The notes: generated by a model from the sequence alone, not told the origin. DNA of 64,000 nucleotides from JAWHTC01 sp032586155 (GCF_032586155.1 NZ_JAWHTC010000001.1:558001-622000), one strand, 5' to 3'. Counted from the first letter of the stretch, positions 8,693 to 16,978 are shown. A program made the numbers and translations.

Positions 8693-9244
8693 ATGCTGAA
8701 GATCATTACTGGATTTGTTGCCGGTCTGGTGCTTTTTGCCGGTCTTGGTTGGCAATATGGCGGAAGCCTTATGGTCAAAGAATATCCGAGCCCGTATGGG
8801 CTGGAAGAGACCGTCGCACGCATCCAGCACAATATTGAGGCGACAGGGAAAGGTTGGACCTTGTCCGGTCTCCGTAGCCCCTCAAACGCCATCCGCAAGC
8901 TAGGGGCGACAGTGCCCAATGTCTTGTTGGTTGAGGCTTGCAGCACCGACTATTCGAAACCGATTATCAAGGCGCGTGAGACGCGTATTCTTTCAATCCT
9001 GATGCCATGTACCATCACCGTGTACGAGGATGATGAAGGCGAGGTTTTCATCGGCATGCTGAACACCGCGTTAATGGGGCGGCTGTTCGGCGCCGAGGTG
9101 ACGGCGATAATGAAGAATGTCGCCGCCGACCAAGCGCAGTTTATCAACTTCGATCCGAATAAACCGACACCGAAAATCATTCCGCCGGCGAATTCGGGGG
9201 CCCCAAAATCGGGGGCAGGTATTCAGGAACTTGGCGGCTGCTGA
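8693..9244 (+). CDS. DUF302 domain protein
   Basis: A 183-residue protein with one N-terminal hydrophobic segment (LKIITGFVAGLVLFAGLGW), probably a membrane anchor or signal, followed by a DUF302 domain: YGLEETVARIQHNIEATGKGW, then VLLVEACSTDYSKPII and the LMPCTITVYEDDEGEVFIGMLN core. The last 25 residues are Pro/Gly-rich. GGAG at 8684-8687 sets the start at 8693. DUF302 proteins are common beside sulfur-oxidation and cytochrome genes; the exact role is unknown. It leads the octaheme cytochrome operon with a 52-base gap to the next gene. Confidence 0.8.
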   Translation: MLKIITGFVAGLVLFAGLGWQYGGSLMVKEYPSPYGLEETVARIQHNIEATGKGWTLSGLRSPSNAIRKLGATVPNVLLVEACSTDYSKPIIKARETRILSILMPCTITVYEDDEGEVFIGMLNTALMGRLFGAEVTAIMKNVAADQAQFINFDPNKPTPKIIPPANSGAPKSGAGIQELGGC

Positions 9245-9296
9245 CATCGACGCCGCGCGGCCCGACCCGAACGGAGAGGGCGAAGAGGACAGAAAC

Positions 9297-10916
9297 ATGA
9301 AACGTAACATTGCAATTTCTAGGCTCTGCGCATTCGCGGCCTGGCTTCTGGCCGCTACAGCGCTGATTGGAGCTGCGGCAGGTGTCACGGCCCAAGAGGT
9401 GACACAGAGTAAGATTTCGACGGCTGATCACTCAAAATTTGCGGAGCTGGAAGGCCCGTTCGCCACCGGCCCCGACGTCACCAAGATTTGTCTTAGTTGC
9501 CACACCGAGGCGGCCTCGCAAATTCACCAAACCAAGCACTGGAACTGGGACGTTGTGAACCCGGCATCGGGTGAGCGTCTGGGTAAGCGCAATGTCATCA
9601 ACAATTTTTGCGGATCGATCGTCTCGAACGAGCCGCGCTGCACCAGTTGCCACATCGGTTACGGCTGGAAGGATGACACTTTCGACTTTGCAGCACAGGA
9701 GAACGTCGATTGCCTGGTCTGCCACGACCAGACCGGCAAGTACCGAAAATTCCCCGCAGGCGCCGGGCATCCGGTCTATGAGCCGAAGGAATGGCCCGGT
9801 GGTAGTGGACGCTTTATCGAACCGGTCAGCCTTGCCGAAGTGGCTAAGAACGTCGGCCCCACCTCGCGGCGGACCTGTGGCACCTGCCACTTCCTTGGTG
9901 GCGGTGGCAATGCCGTCAAACACGGCGACCTGGATATGTCCTTGCTAGAACCGGGGAAATATCTCGACGTGCACATGAGCCCGGACAGGCTCGATTTTAC
10001 CTGTTCAAAGTGCCACGGCGGCGACAATCACCTTGTGCAGGGCAGCCGCTATACAACGAATGCCAAAGACTTGTCCGGCATCGACATTCCAGGCCGAACC
10101 GATGGTAGCCGGGCGACCTGTGAATCCTGCCACGGTCTGACACCGCATTCGGCGTCGGCCAATGCCAAGCTCAACGACCACACTGACGTTCTGGCCTGTC
10201 AGACCTGCCATATTCCGGCTTTTGCCAGAGGTGGTTATCCCACCAAGATGTGGTGGGACTGGTCGACTGCTGGTGAAACCACGCCAGAAGGCAAGCCAGT
10301 CAAGCGTCACGACGAAGACGGGCTCGAAATCTACAGCGGCATGAAGGGTGATTTTGCCTGGGGTGACCATGTTGTACCGGAATACCGTTGGTTCGACGGC
10401 ACGGTCGACTACACCCTGTTCGGTGATCAAGTGACCGGGGATGAGCTTGTCGAGATCAATGACTATGGCGGGAAGCCGGGTGATGACAAATCGCGCATCT
10501 GGCCGTTCAAGGTCATGCGCGGCAAACAGGCCTATGATGTGGGCAACCAGACTCTTGCTGTTGTGCATACTTTCGGCAAAGACGACACCGCGTTCTGGAC
10601 CAACTACGACTGGGACAAGGCGGTTGAAGCTGGCATGAAAGCCGCCGGAGCGGAGTACAGCGGCGAGTTGGGTTTTGTTGAAACGGAAATGGCCTGGCCC
10701 ATCAGCCATATGACAGCGCCGAAAGAAGATGCTCTTGAATGCGAGGCCTGTCACAGCGCCAAGAGCCGTCTGGCCAGCGTGCCGGGCCTCTATATTCCGG
10801 GCTTTAGCCGGTTCGGCATGCTCGACACGATTGCCTGGATCGTGGCGGCCCTGACGCTGGCCGGTGTACTTGGACATGGCGCGCTGCGCTACTGGATGAG
10901 CCGCAAGGAGGGCTGA
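9297..10916 (+). CDS. Octaheme c-type cytochrome, tetrathionate reductase (OTR) family
   Basis: A 539-residue periplasmic multihaem protein. After a signal peptide (residues 1-32, ending VTAQ) eight CXXCH haem sites are visible: 65-69, 115-119, 139-143, 194-198, 236-240, 275-279, 301-305 and 482-486. Number, order and the long haem-free stretch before the last site match the octaheme tetrathionate reductase family known from Shewanella, which reduces tetrathionate, nitrite and hydroxylamine in vitro. Unlike soluble OTR it ends in a hydrophobic helix (about 509-530) followed by basic residues, so it is probably anchored to the inner membrane. A GAGG site precedes the ATG at 9297. A cytochrome b gene follows three bases after the stop, implying quinol-linked electron transfer. 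Confidence 0.88.
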   Translation: MKRNIAISRLCAFAAWLLAATALIGAAAGVTAQEVTQSKISTADHSKFAELEGPFATGPDVTKICLSCHTEAASQIHQTKHWNWDVVNPASGERLGKRNVINNFCGSIVSNEPRCTSCHIGYGWKDDTFDFAAQENVDCLVCHDQTGKYRKFPAGAGHPVYEPKEWPGGSGRFIEPVSLAEVAKNVGPTSRRTCGTCHFLGGGGNAVKHGDLDMSLLEPGKYLDVHMSPDRLDFTCSKCHGGDNHLVQGSRYTTNAKDLSGIDIPGRTDGSRATCESCHGLTPHSASANAKLNDHTDVLACQTCHIPAFARGGYPTKMWWDWSTAGETTPEGKPVKRHDEDGLEIYSGMKGDFAWGDHVVPEYRWFDGTVDYTLFGDQVTGDELVEINDYGGKPGDDKSRIWPFKVMRGKQAYDVGNQTLAVVHTFGKDDTAFWTNYDWDKAVEAGMKAAGAEYSGELGFVETEMAWPISHMTAPKEDALECEACHSAKSRLASVPGLYIPGFSRFGMLDTIAWIVAALTLAGVLGHGALRYWMSRKEG

Positions 10917-10919
10917 TCA

Positions 10920-11516
10920 ATGCAACGGATTTATATCTTCAAACGCTTCGAGCGCTTCTGGCATTGGTCGCAGGCGGCTCTGATAACTACCATGGGTGTA
11001 ACCGGGTTCGAGGTGCACGGTACCTACCGTTGGCTTGGCTATGAAACCGCGCAGGAGGTGCACACCACCGCTGCCTGGGCGCTGATCACACTATGGGTAT
11101 TTGCCATCTTCTGGCATTTCACCACTGGTGAATGGAAGCAGTATGTTCCGACGACAGACAAGCTGGCGGCAATGCTGCGCTATTACCTGACCGGCATCTT
11201 CAGCCACGCGCCGCACCCGTTCCGACAGACCCAGCTGCAAAAGCACAATCCGCTACAGCGGCTGGCGTATCTCTTCGTCAAGTTGCTAATCAATCCGCTG
11301 ATTTGGATCTCGGGGTTGTTCTATCTCTACTATCCGCAGTGGGGGGCTTGGGGACTTGACTGGATACCGCTGGCCTCGGTGGCCTTTGTCCATCTTGTGA
11401 CAGCTTTCCTGATGGTTATCTTCTTCATCGTGCATGTCTACTTCGCCACTACCGGCCATACTCCTGTAGCTCATATCAAGGCGATGATTACCGGATATGA
11501 AGAGGTTGAAGAATAG
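10920..11516 (+). CDS. Membrane cytochrome b (b561/NapC-partner type)
   Basis: A 198-residue integral membrane protein of the cytochrome b561/di-haem b group, with four main hydrophobic helices. Histidines suited to haem b ligation occur in RFERFWHWSQ (helix 1), EVHTTAAW and FWHFTTGEW (helix 2), and VAFVHLVTAF and FIVHVYFATTGH (helices 3-4). It starts three bases after the octaheme cytochrome, so the two are translationally close and probably form a complex in which this subunit takes electrons from the quinol pool (or passes them to it). It ends in a short acidic tail. The direction of electron flow cannot be read from sequence. Confidence 0.82.
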   Translation: MQRIYIFKRFERFWHWSQAALITTMGVTGFEVHGTYRWLGYETAQEVHTTAAWALITLWVFAIFWHFTTGEWKQYVPTTDKLAAMLRYYLTGIFSHAPHPFRQTQLQKHNPLQRLAYLFVKLLINPLIWISGLFYLYYPQWGAWGLDWIPLASVAFVHLVTAFLMVIFFIVHVYFATTGHTPVAHIKAMITGYEEVEE

Positions 11517-11858
11517 TCCAGAAAGGTAAGGTGGGACTTAGATTCGTTCTCTGGAGGAAATCTTTGCCGGAACCACATTGTGTTGCCACGGAAAACGTCA
11601 TTGCCCGTAGCAACTCGCTGACCCGCCAGTTCGCCAATCTGGCCATATGTTTAGCCCGTTGCGAATGACCATTCACCGCCCTTCGCAACGGATGCTACGC
11701 AGCAGAAATCGACTGGTTTGGGCTCGTTCCGGCCGTTCGCTGCGTTTGAGGTGAAGGTCTGGGTCACCGAAGGAACCAGCCATTTGATCAATTGGTAGAA
11801 TGCGTCGGTTGACGCGGTGTCGATGCCTGGAGCGGGAGGGACGGATGGTGGACGATCG
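11517..11858. other. Intergenic region with a 10-bp hairpin, possible edge of the mobile module
   Basis: About 340 bases without a gene. CCGTTGCGAA at 11656-11665 is repeated exactly inverted as TTCGCAACGG at 11682-11691 (16-base loop). Around 11715-11765 lies a GC-rich stretch containing GGCCGTTCGCTGCG, resembling one near 7530. This stretch separates the respiratory operon from the recombinase genes, so a boundary of the inserted DNA may lie here, but no direct repeat of the tRNA-Tyr end is found. Confidence 0.4.
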
Positions 11859-12491
11859 ATGTCCAAAATTCAACTTCCTGCCCTCAAACCAAAACGTCCG
11901 GCCTGGAACAAAGGCCGACTGATCGGCCAGAAACGCCCGCTTCTTGCCAAACAGGTCTGGGCCATCCGCGCCCGGCTGGAACTTGTGGGCAATCTCAGGG
12001 ACCTGGCGCTCTTTAATCTTGCGATCGATAGCAAGCTGCGAGGTTGTGACCTCGTTCGTCTCAAAGTCACTGATCTCGTTGTCGGTGACCGAGTTCGCGA
12101 ACGCGTGACTGTTGTCCAAAGCAAGACGCAAAGGCCGGTTCAATTCGAAGTGTCGGAGAACACCCGCGACTCCATCCGGAATTGGATGTGTCGCCCCGAG
12201 ATGCTTGGATGTTTCTTCCTGTTCCCAAGCCGGTTCCACCAACGACCACACATCTCAACCCGGCAGTATGCGCGTCTGGTCCGGGACTGGGTGGCCACGA
12301 TTGGTCTGGATCCAAGCGGCTACGGGACGCATTCTCTGAGGCGCACCAAGGCGGCGCTGATCTACCGCAAGACGGGCAATCTGCGCGCTGTTCAGCTCTT
12401 GCTTGGCCATACCAAGGTGGACAGTACGGTGCGATACCTAGGCGTTGAGTTGGAAGACGCACTGAGCATTGCGGAACGGATCGATATTTGA
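11859..12491 (+). CDS. Small tyrosine-type site-specific recombinase/integrase
   Basis: A 210-residue tyrosine recombinase that is almost entirely catalytic domain. The first catalytic Arg is in DSKLRGCDLVRLKVTDL, the H-x-x-R box is THSLRRTKA, the later His is in LLLGHTKV and the nucleophilic Tyr is in STVRYLGV. The N-terminal core-binding domain is reduced to about 50 residues (AWNKGRLIGQKR). This short type is frequent on plasmids and islands of Rhodobacterales. The start is set at the ATG at 11859, which opens the conserved MSKIQLP beginning; the ribosome binding site is weak. It probably moves or resolves the module that follows. Confidence 0.82.
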   Translation: MSKIQLPALKPKRPAWNKGRLIGQKRPLLAKQVWAIRARLELVGNLRDLALFNLAIDSKLRGCDLVRLKVTDLVVGDRVRERVTVVQSKTQRPVQFEVSENTRDSIRNWMCRPEMLGCFFLFPSRFHQRPHISTRQYARLVRDWVATIGLDPSGYGTHSLRRTKAALIYRKTGNLRAVQLLLGHTKVDSTVRYLGVELEDALSIAERIDI

Positions 12492-12684
12492 GGATCAGGC
12501 GGGCGGCAGCCGCCGCCCACCATTCCTCGCGTTTGATTGTCGGTTGGTTGTCGGTCTTCTGCTGGACTTCCGGGCAAGGGTGAGCGTCACTGACGTCGTT
12601 GAACGAATTGAGTCTCCCGCCCGGAATGCCGGGCATTGGTCAGTACGGGGCGCGAGAATGCCCCGCGACCAGAAGGAGATCTAG

Positions 12685-12954
12685 ATGACCGATCAACCCA
12701 CAGAGAACCTTACTTCCGATCCCGCTAAGCACAGATCGGCGAGGTCAGCTCCCAAGCCCAAGACCGAAATGCTGCGCAAACTCTTGGCGCGCCGCACCGG
12801 GGCAACAGTTGTGCAGATCCAAAAGCAGTTGGGCTGGCAGCCGCATACGATACGCGCGGCGATCTCGCGACTGCGGTCGTCAGGCGTACCTGTCGAGCTT
12901 GACCGGTCGGGCAGGGTGGCCCGCTACCGTATTATGCCCGGGGAAGGCCAATGA
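12685..12954 (+). CDS. DUF3489 domain protein (helix-turn-helix-like)
   Basis: An 89-residue protein with a disordered basic N-terminus and a C-terminal DUF3489 domain from residue 28: KTEMLRKLLARRTGATVVQI, then LGWQPHTIRAAISRLRSSG and a short hairpin ending VARYRI. The layout is that of a winged helix-turn-helix DNA-binding domain, so a regulator or recombination accessory is likely. AAGGAG six bases before the ATG is an excellent ribosome binding site. It is first of three overlapping genes: its stop shares ATGA with the DUF2924 gene. Confidence 0.82.
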   Translation: MTDQPTENLTSDPAKHRSARSAPKPKTEMLRKLLARRTGATVVQIQKQLGWQPHTIRAAISRLRSSGVPVELDRSGRVARYRIMPGEGQ

Positions 12955-13406
12955 CGTCGACCGTGACCGCCCCCGACATCTGCCGACTAGCAGAAGCCGA
13001 CGCCGCAACGCTGCGCCAGATCTGGCAGGAGACCAAGGGCACCGCGCCGCCCAAAACCTTTACCGCGCGACTGATGCGGCTGGCGCTGGCTTGGGATGCG
13101 CAGGCTGCCCTTTCGGGTGGTGAACCGGCCGGAACGCGTCGCGCGTGGAGCCGGGTCATCCGGGCCCGGATTGACTCGCGTTCCCCGAAAAGCCGCGGGG
13201 GTGCCGTGCCAGCAACGGTTGGTGATGGCACCCGCATCTTGAAGGACTGGGGCGGGAAGATGCATGAAGTGGTGATCACAGCGGATTGCGGTGCTACTTG
13301 GAACGGCCAGAGTTACTCCTCGCTGTCGGCGGTGGCGAGGGCGATGACCGGGACCAACCGCAACGGGCCCAAGTTCTTTGGTTTGCGCGAGGTCGCAATG
13401 CAATGA
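12951..13406 (+). CDS. DUF2924 domain protein
   Basis: A 151-residue basic protein of the DUF2924 family. The N-terminal helical part contains LRQIWQETKGTAPP and FTARLMRLALAWDAQAA; the C-terminal part contains GTRILKDWGGKMHEVVI, then WNGQSYSSLSAVARAMTGTNRNGPKFF, which resembles the small DNA-binding or recognition fold found in phage and recombinase-linked proteins. It overlaps DUF3489 upstream and the serine recombinase downstream, each by ATGA. Translational coupling of all three, and the same arrangement in many prophage-like islands, suggests it helps the recombinase, but no activity has been established that I know of. Confidence 0.82.
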   Translation: MTSTVTAPDICRLAEADAATLRQIWQETKGTAPPKTFTARLMRLALAWDAQAALSGGEPAGTRRAWSRVIRARIDSRSPKSRGGAVPATVGDGTRILKDWGGKMHEVVITADCGATWNGQSYSSLSAVARAMTGTNRNGPKFFGLREVAMQ

Positions 13407-15090
13407 TCCGCCAACGCTGCGCCATCTACACCCGCAAGTCGACCGAGGAGGGGCTGGAGCAGGACTTCAACTCGCTGCATGCGCAGCGGGAAGCCTGTCG
13501 GCCTATATCCTCAGCCAAAAGCATGAGGGCTGGGCAGAGCTCTCTGATCGCTATGACGATGGCGGGTTCTCCGGCGGATCCATGGACCGACCCGGACTCA
13601 CACAATTGCTCAACGATGTGGAGGCGGGCCGTGTCGACGTCATCGTTGTCTACAAGGTGGACCGCCTGACCCGGTCGCTGACGGATTTTGCCAAGATGGT
13701 CGATCTCTTCGACGGGGCAGGGGTGTCGTTCGTGTCGGTCACCCAAGCCTTCAATACGACATCGTCTATGGGTCGCCTGACCTTAAACGTCCTATTGTCA
13801 TTCGCCCAGTTCGAGCGCGAGGTGACGGCTGAGCGTATCCGGGACAAGGTTGCATCTTCCAAACGTAAGGGGATGTGGATGGGGGGTGCGGTGCCAATGG
13901 GGTACGACGTCAACGACAAAGCCTTGATTGCTAGCCCGGTTGAGGCCGAAGCGATCCGCACCATATTTGCCGAGTATCTGGCGGTCGGATCGGTACGCGA
14001 ACTGTCCGACAGGCTCGACGCGCTCGGTATCGTCAGCAAACGCCGAACCGACCGGTACGGGCGCAGGACGGGTGGTACGTCCTTCTCGCGCGGTGCGCTC
14101 TACAACATCCTGCGTAACCCCATCTACATCGGGAAGACCCGTCATAAGGATGAGCTCTATGATGGGTTACATGAGGCCATCATCGACGATGCTACCTGGC
14201 AGCAGGTGCAGGAACTGCTTGCAAACCACGGTGGCAAGAAGATCGCAACGTCCCGACGGTCGGCTCGGCGCCTGCTGGATGGGCTGCTCTTTGATTCCGT
14301 AGGCCGTCCAATGCGCACGACCTACGCCATCAAGTCGACGCGCTCGGGCGGAACAGCCCAATCGCAGCGGTACTGGTATTACACGTCAAAGCCATCCGGC
14401 TCAGACGACCAAGACAGTATCGATCGACTTCCCGCCGGAGAAGTTGAGCGGCTGGTTCTGCGTGGGCTCAAGAACCACCTGGACGATCAGTCATGGCTGA
14501 CCCGGCAGATCAGATTGGCAGCCGATTTGGATCCGTCTTCGATTACCAAGATCCTCCGGGCGGCGGATTCTCTGAGAAACCAGATTGCAGATGAGGGTGA
14601 ACACCCAGATGAACAGCATCTCTCCGGCTTGGTTGATCGCATTGATTTATCAAAGGGACAGTTTTGTGTTCGGTTGGATCTAGGTGCGTTACTGCCAACT
14701 GAGAAAGCGAAGCTACCGATCCATGCCGCCTTCGAGGTCCAGTTCCAGAAGCGCCAGACCGGACGGGCGAGGCCGATCATCATTGCGCCGCCCGATGCAC
14801 CTCAGCCGGATCAGGGCCTTATCAACCTTGTAGCTGATGCGAGACGGTGGTCGGCCGACCTTCTTGACGGAACGTCCAGCACCATCCGCCAGATCGAAGA
14901 CTGCGAAGGGCTCCGAAGTGGATCGGTCAGTCGCATCCTGCCACTTGCCTGGCTAGCACCGGATATCTCAACGGCCATTCTCGAAGGCCGTCAGCCACAA
15001 CATCTTACAGCAAAGAAGTTGCGTAGCCTTCGAGAACTACCGCCGGACTGGCATGAACAGCGCAAGATTCTGGGCTTTCCGCATCAATAG
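13403..15090 (+). pseudogene. Large serine recombinase, broken by a 1-base frameshift
   Basis: The gene starts at the ATG at 13403, overlapping DUF2924 by ATGA, and encodes MIRQRCAIYTRKSTEEGLEQ with the catalytic Ser13. Near 13495-13501 the frame is lost; the remainder of the resolvase domain (YDDGGFSGGSMDRPGL, VYKVDRLTRSL, FEREVTAERIRDK), the recombinase domain (RNPIYIGKTRHKDELYDG) and a C-terminal DNA-binding region continue in another frame to 15090. One missing base between GAAGCCTGT and GGCCTATATC restores the expected reading. Apart from this the protein of about 560 residues appears complete and not otherwise decayed, so either a very recent mutation or a sequencing error is likely. 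As it stands the catalytic serine is separated from the rest. Confidence 0.85.
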
Positions 15091-15276
15091 AGCATCCAGG
15101 CCTGCCCCAAGACCTCACGCGCGAATGCCCCGCTGAGACTTCTCTCAATATCGCGGAGAAATGGCCTTGAACAGAGACGAAATGTGAGGTCTCTGCTGCC
15201 GCTACCCCTCGTAACTCACGGAAAGTTAAACACTATCCAGAGAAGGTGTGTCCGGTATGGTTTTGTGGAGACTGAG

Positions 15277-15360
15277 TGGTGGGCGACCCTGGAATCGAAC
15301 CAGGCGTGCGTCTCCGCGAGGGAGTTACAGTCCCCTGCCACACCTTGCGGCCTGTCGCCC
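15277..15360 (-). tRNA. tRNA-Tyr (GTA)
   Basis: On the minus strand a full cloverleaf can be drawn: acceptor GGGCGAC (5' end at 15360) pairs with GTCGCCC, D stem GCC/GGC, anticodon stem GGGGA/TCCCT with loop CTGTAAC (anticodon GTA), a long class II variable arm, T stem CCTGG/CCAGG with TTCGATT, discriminator A at 15280 and encoded CCA at 15277-15279. The long variable arm agrees with bacterial tRNA-Tyr. Its 3' end faces the recombinase module, so it is a candidate attachment site, though no second copy of the end is found in this window. Confidence 0.93.
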
Positions 15361-15445
15361 ACTGAGGGGGGTGATTACTGTGGGTTCCCGGGGTCGTCAA
15401 CAGGAAAATCTCGTGATATTGGCGCTAGATCAAAAGGGGCGCGGG

Positions 15446-16234
15446 ATGGCCATGAAGAAACCAAGCTGGGTGATCGACAAGGAAAAGGCGCGGCGCAAGG
15501 CAGCGGATGAAACCGTGTGGCTGTTCGGGTTGCATGCGGTGCGCGATGCGTTGATGAACCCGGCCCGGAAAAAGCTGCGCCTGGTGGTGACCAAGAACGC
15601 TGCCGACAAGCTGGCGGATGCGATTGCTGTTGGCGGGATCAAACCGGAAATGTCCGATCCGCGCAGGTTTGCCGCGCCGCTTGACCCGCAATCGGTGCAC
15701 CAGGGGGCGGCGCTGGAAGTGAAACCGCTGGATTGGGGGCGGATGAGCGATGTCTGCGCCGGCGTGCCGGGGCGGGTGCCGCTGGTGGTGATGCTGGACC
15801 GTGTCACTGATCCGCATAATGTCGGCGCGATCCTGCGCTCGGCCGAGGTGTTCGGAGCGCTGGCAGTGATTGCGCCAAGGCACCATTCGGCGCCGGAAAC
15901 CGGGGCGCTGGCCAAGACCGCCAGCGGAGCGCTGGAGCGCCAGCCGTATTTCCGGGTGCGCAATCTGGCTCAGGCGATCGAGGAATTGCAGGCGATGGGT
16001 TACCTGGTGCTAGGGCTGGATGGCGAGGTTGACGAGAGCATCGAAGCGGCGCTTGAGGGGCAGCAGGAACAGCCGGTGGCGCTGGTCCTTGGGGCCGAGG
16101 GACCGGGGCTGCGGCAGAAAACCCGAGAGACTTGCGACAAGTTGGTGAAAATCCGCTTTGCCGGCGAATTCGGCTCGCTCAATGTATCGAATGCTGCGGC
16201 GATCGCGCTTTATGCGGCGGGACGGCGGGGCTGA
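15446..16234 (+). CDS. rlmB: 23S rRNA (guanosine-2'-O-)-methyltransferase RlmB (TrmH/SpoU family)
   Basis: A 262-residue SpoU-type methyltransferase that makes Gm2251 in 23S rRNA using S-adenosylmethionine. An N-terminal substrate-binding domain (WLFGLHAVRDALMNPARK) is followed by the knotted SPOUT domain with its three motifs: LDRVTDPHNVGAILRSAEVF, VALVLGAEGPGL and SLNVSNAAAIALY. Length and motifs are typical. The frame is open upstream through the tRNA, so the start is placed at the ATG at 15446 (15452 is an alternative). It is adjacent to and transcribed away from tRNA-Tyr. Confidence 0.88.
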   Translation: MAMKKPSWVIDKEKARRKAADETVWLFGLHAVRDALMNPARKKLRLVVTKNAADKLADAIAVGGIKPEMSDPRRFAAPLDPQSVHQGAALEVKPLDWGRMSDVCAGVPGRVPLVVMLDRVTDPHNVGAILRSAEVFGALAVIAPRHHSAPETGALAKTASGALERQPYFRVRNLAQAIEELQAMGYLVLGLDGEVDESIEAALEGQQEQPVALVLGAEGPGLRQKTRETCDKLVKIRFAGEFGSLNVSNAAAIALYAAGRRG

Positions 16235-16329
16235 AACAAAAGCGCACGGGCCTTCACAAACGCGTGGAAGAGGTTTTCTCGGCGCAAAGCCGCCGCCATT
16301 CTTTGGGCACAACCCAAGGAGAGGTGCCC

Positions 16330-16797
16330 ATGCTGACACGACGTTCCCTGATTTTCACAACCGCCGCCGCGGTGACATTACCAATTGCCGGATTGGCCCT
16401 GCGCCCGGCCCGCGCGGGCACCGCGTCAGTGTTTAACACCGACGGTATCGCCATCAACGGTTTCGATCCGGTGGCATATTTCACGGAACGCACCCATGTG
16501 TCCGGGAACGAGACCGTTATTCAAGACTGGATGGGGGCCGTCTGGCGATTTTCCAGCGAGGAAAATCGCGATCTGTTTGCCGCTGATCCCGCGGCCTATG
16601 CGCCGCAATACGGCGGTTATTGCGCTTATGCGATGGCGAACGGCTACATTGCCAAGACCGACCCCGACGCATGGACGATCCACAGCGGCAAGCTTTACCT
16701 GAACTATGACCTGCGGGTGCGCGAGCTTTGGAGCCAGGACATCGAAGGGTTCGTCGCACGGGCCGATAAGAACTGGCCCGGCATTCTGAATGGCTGA
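16330..16797 (+). CDS. Secreted YHS domain protein
   Basis: A 155-residue protein with a signal that looks Tat-like (TRRSLIFTTAAAVTLPIAGL, ending in a PARA cleavage site). The mature part is a YHS domain: INGFDPVAYFTERTHVSG, WRFSSEENRDLFAADPAAYAPQYGGYCAYAMANGY, and KLYLNYDLRVRELWSQDIEGF. YHS domains bind metals in copper and heavy-metal proteins; here the Cys in YGGYCAYA and nearby His/Tyr are candidates. GGAG at 16318-16321 supports the ATG at 16330. It is followed by a candidate structured RNA and a strong terminator. Confidence 0.8.
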   Translation: MLTRRSLIFTTAAAVTLPIAGLALRPARAGTASVFNTDGIAINGFDPVAYFTERTHVSGNETVIQDWMGAVWRFSSEENRDLFAADPAAYAPQYGGYCAYAMANGYIAKTDPDAWTIHSGKLYLNYDLRVRELWSQDIEGFVARADKNWPGILNG

Positions 16798-16842
16798 AAG
16801 CCGCTGTTCACAAGTTCTTTACAACCCCTTCATATCGTCAAA

Positions 16843-16951
16843 ATCAGCTCTACATAGAGTAGCGAAGGGCAGACACGGAACTCCTGCCCTTCCATTCACT
16901 GTCCCTCGTTCCGTGACTGGCGCCCGGGTTTTGCTCCGGGCGCTTTTTTTT
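16843..16951 (+). ncRNA. Candidate structured RNA: H-type pseudoknot followed by intrinsic terminator
   Basis: Two exact stems interlock. GAAGGGCAG at 16864-16872 pairs with CTGCCCTTC at 16884-16892 (9 bp). CACGGAAC at 16874-16881, lying in its loop, pairs with GTTCCGTG at 16908-16915 (8 bp). Loops of 1, 2 and 15 bases fit a classical H-type pseudoknot. Five bases later comes a perfect terminator (16920-16951). A possible promoter, TTCACA-N17-TCATAT at 16806-16834, would give a transcript of about 105 bases. It lies between a YHS gene and a CoA-binding gene with no reading frame inside. It may be an independent small RNA, a 3' UTR RNA, or a leader of the downstream gene. It does not fit the SAM-II consensus that I know. 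Confidence 0.55.
16920..16951 (+). terminator. Strong intrinsic terminator
   Basis: GCGCCCGG at 16920-16927 pairs perfectly with CCGGGCGC at 16936-16943, with an 8-base loop, followed directly by eight T (16944-16951). It ends the YHS transcript and/or the candidate RNA before it, 27 bases upstream of the CoA-binding gene. Confidence 0.92.
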
Positions 16952-16978
16952 GTGCAGTGGGACGGGTAAGGGTGGGGT

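Noticed and set aside
13490..13505. Programmed ribosomal frameshift in the recombinase
   Set aside because: No slippery heptamer or downstream stimulatory structure is seen, and related recombinases are encoded in one frame.
16843..16951. SAM-II riboswitch before the CoA-binding gene
   Set aside because: It is also an H-type pseudoknot, but stem lengths and conserved loop bases do not match what I know of SAM-II, and no methionine gene follows.
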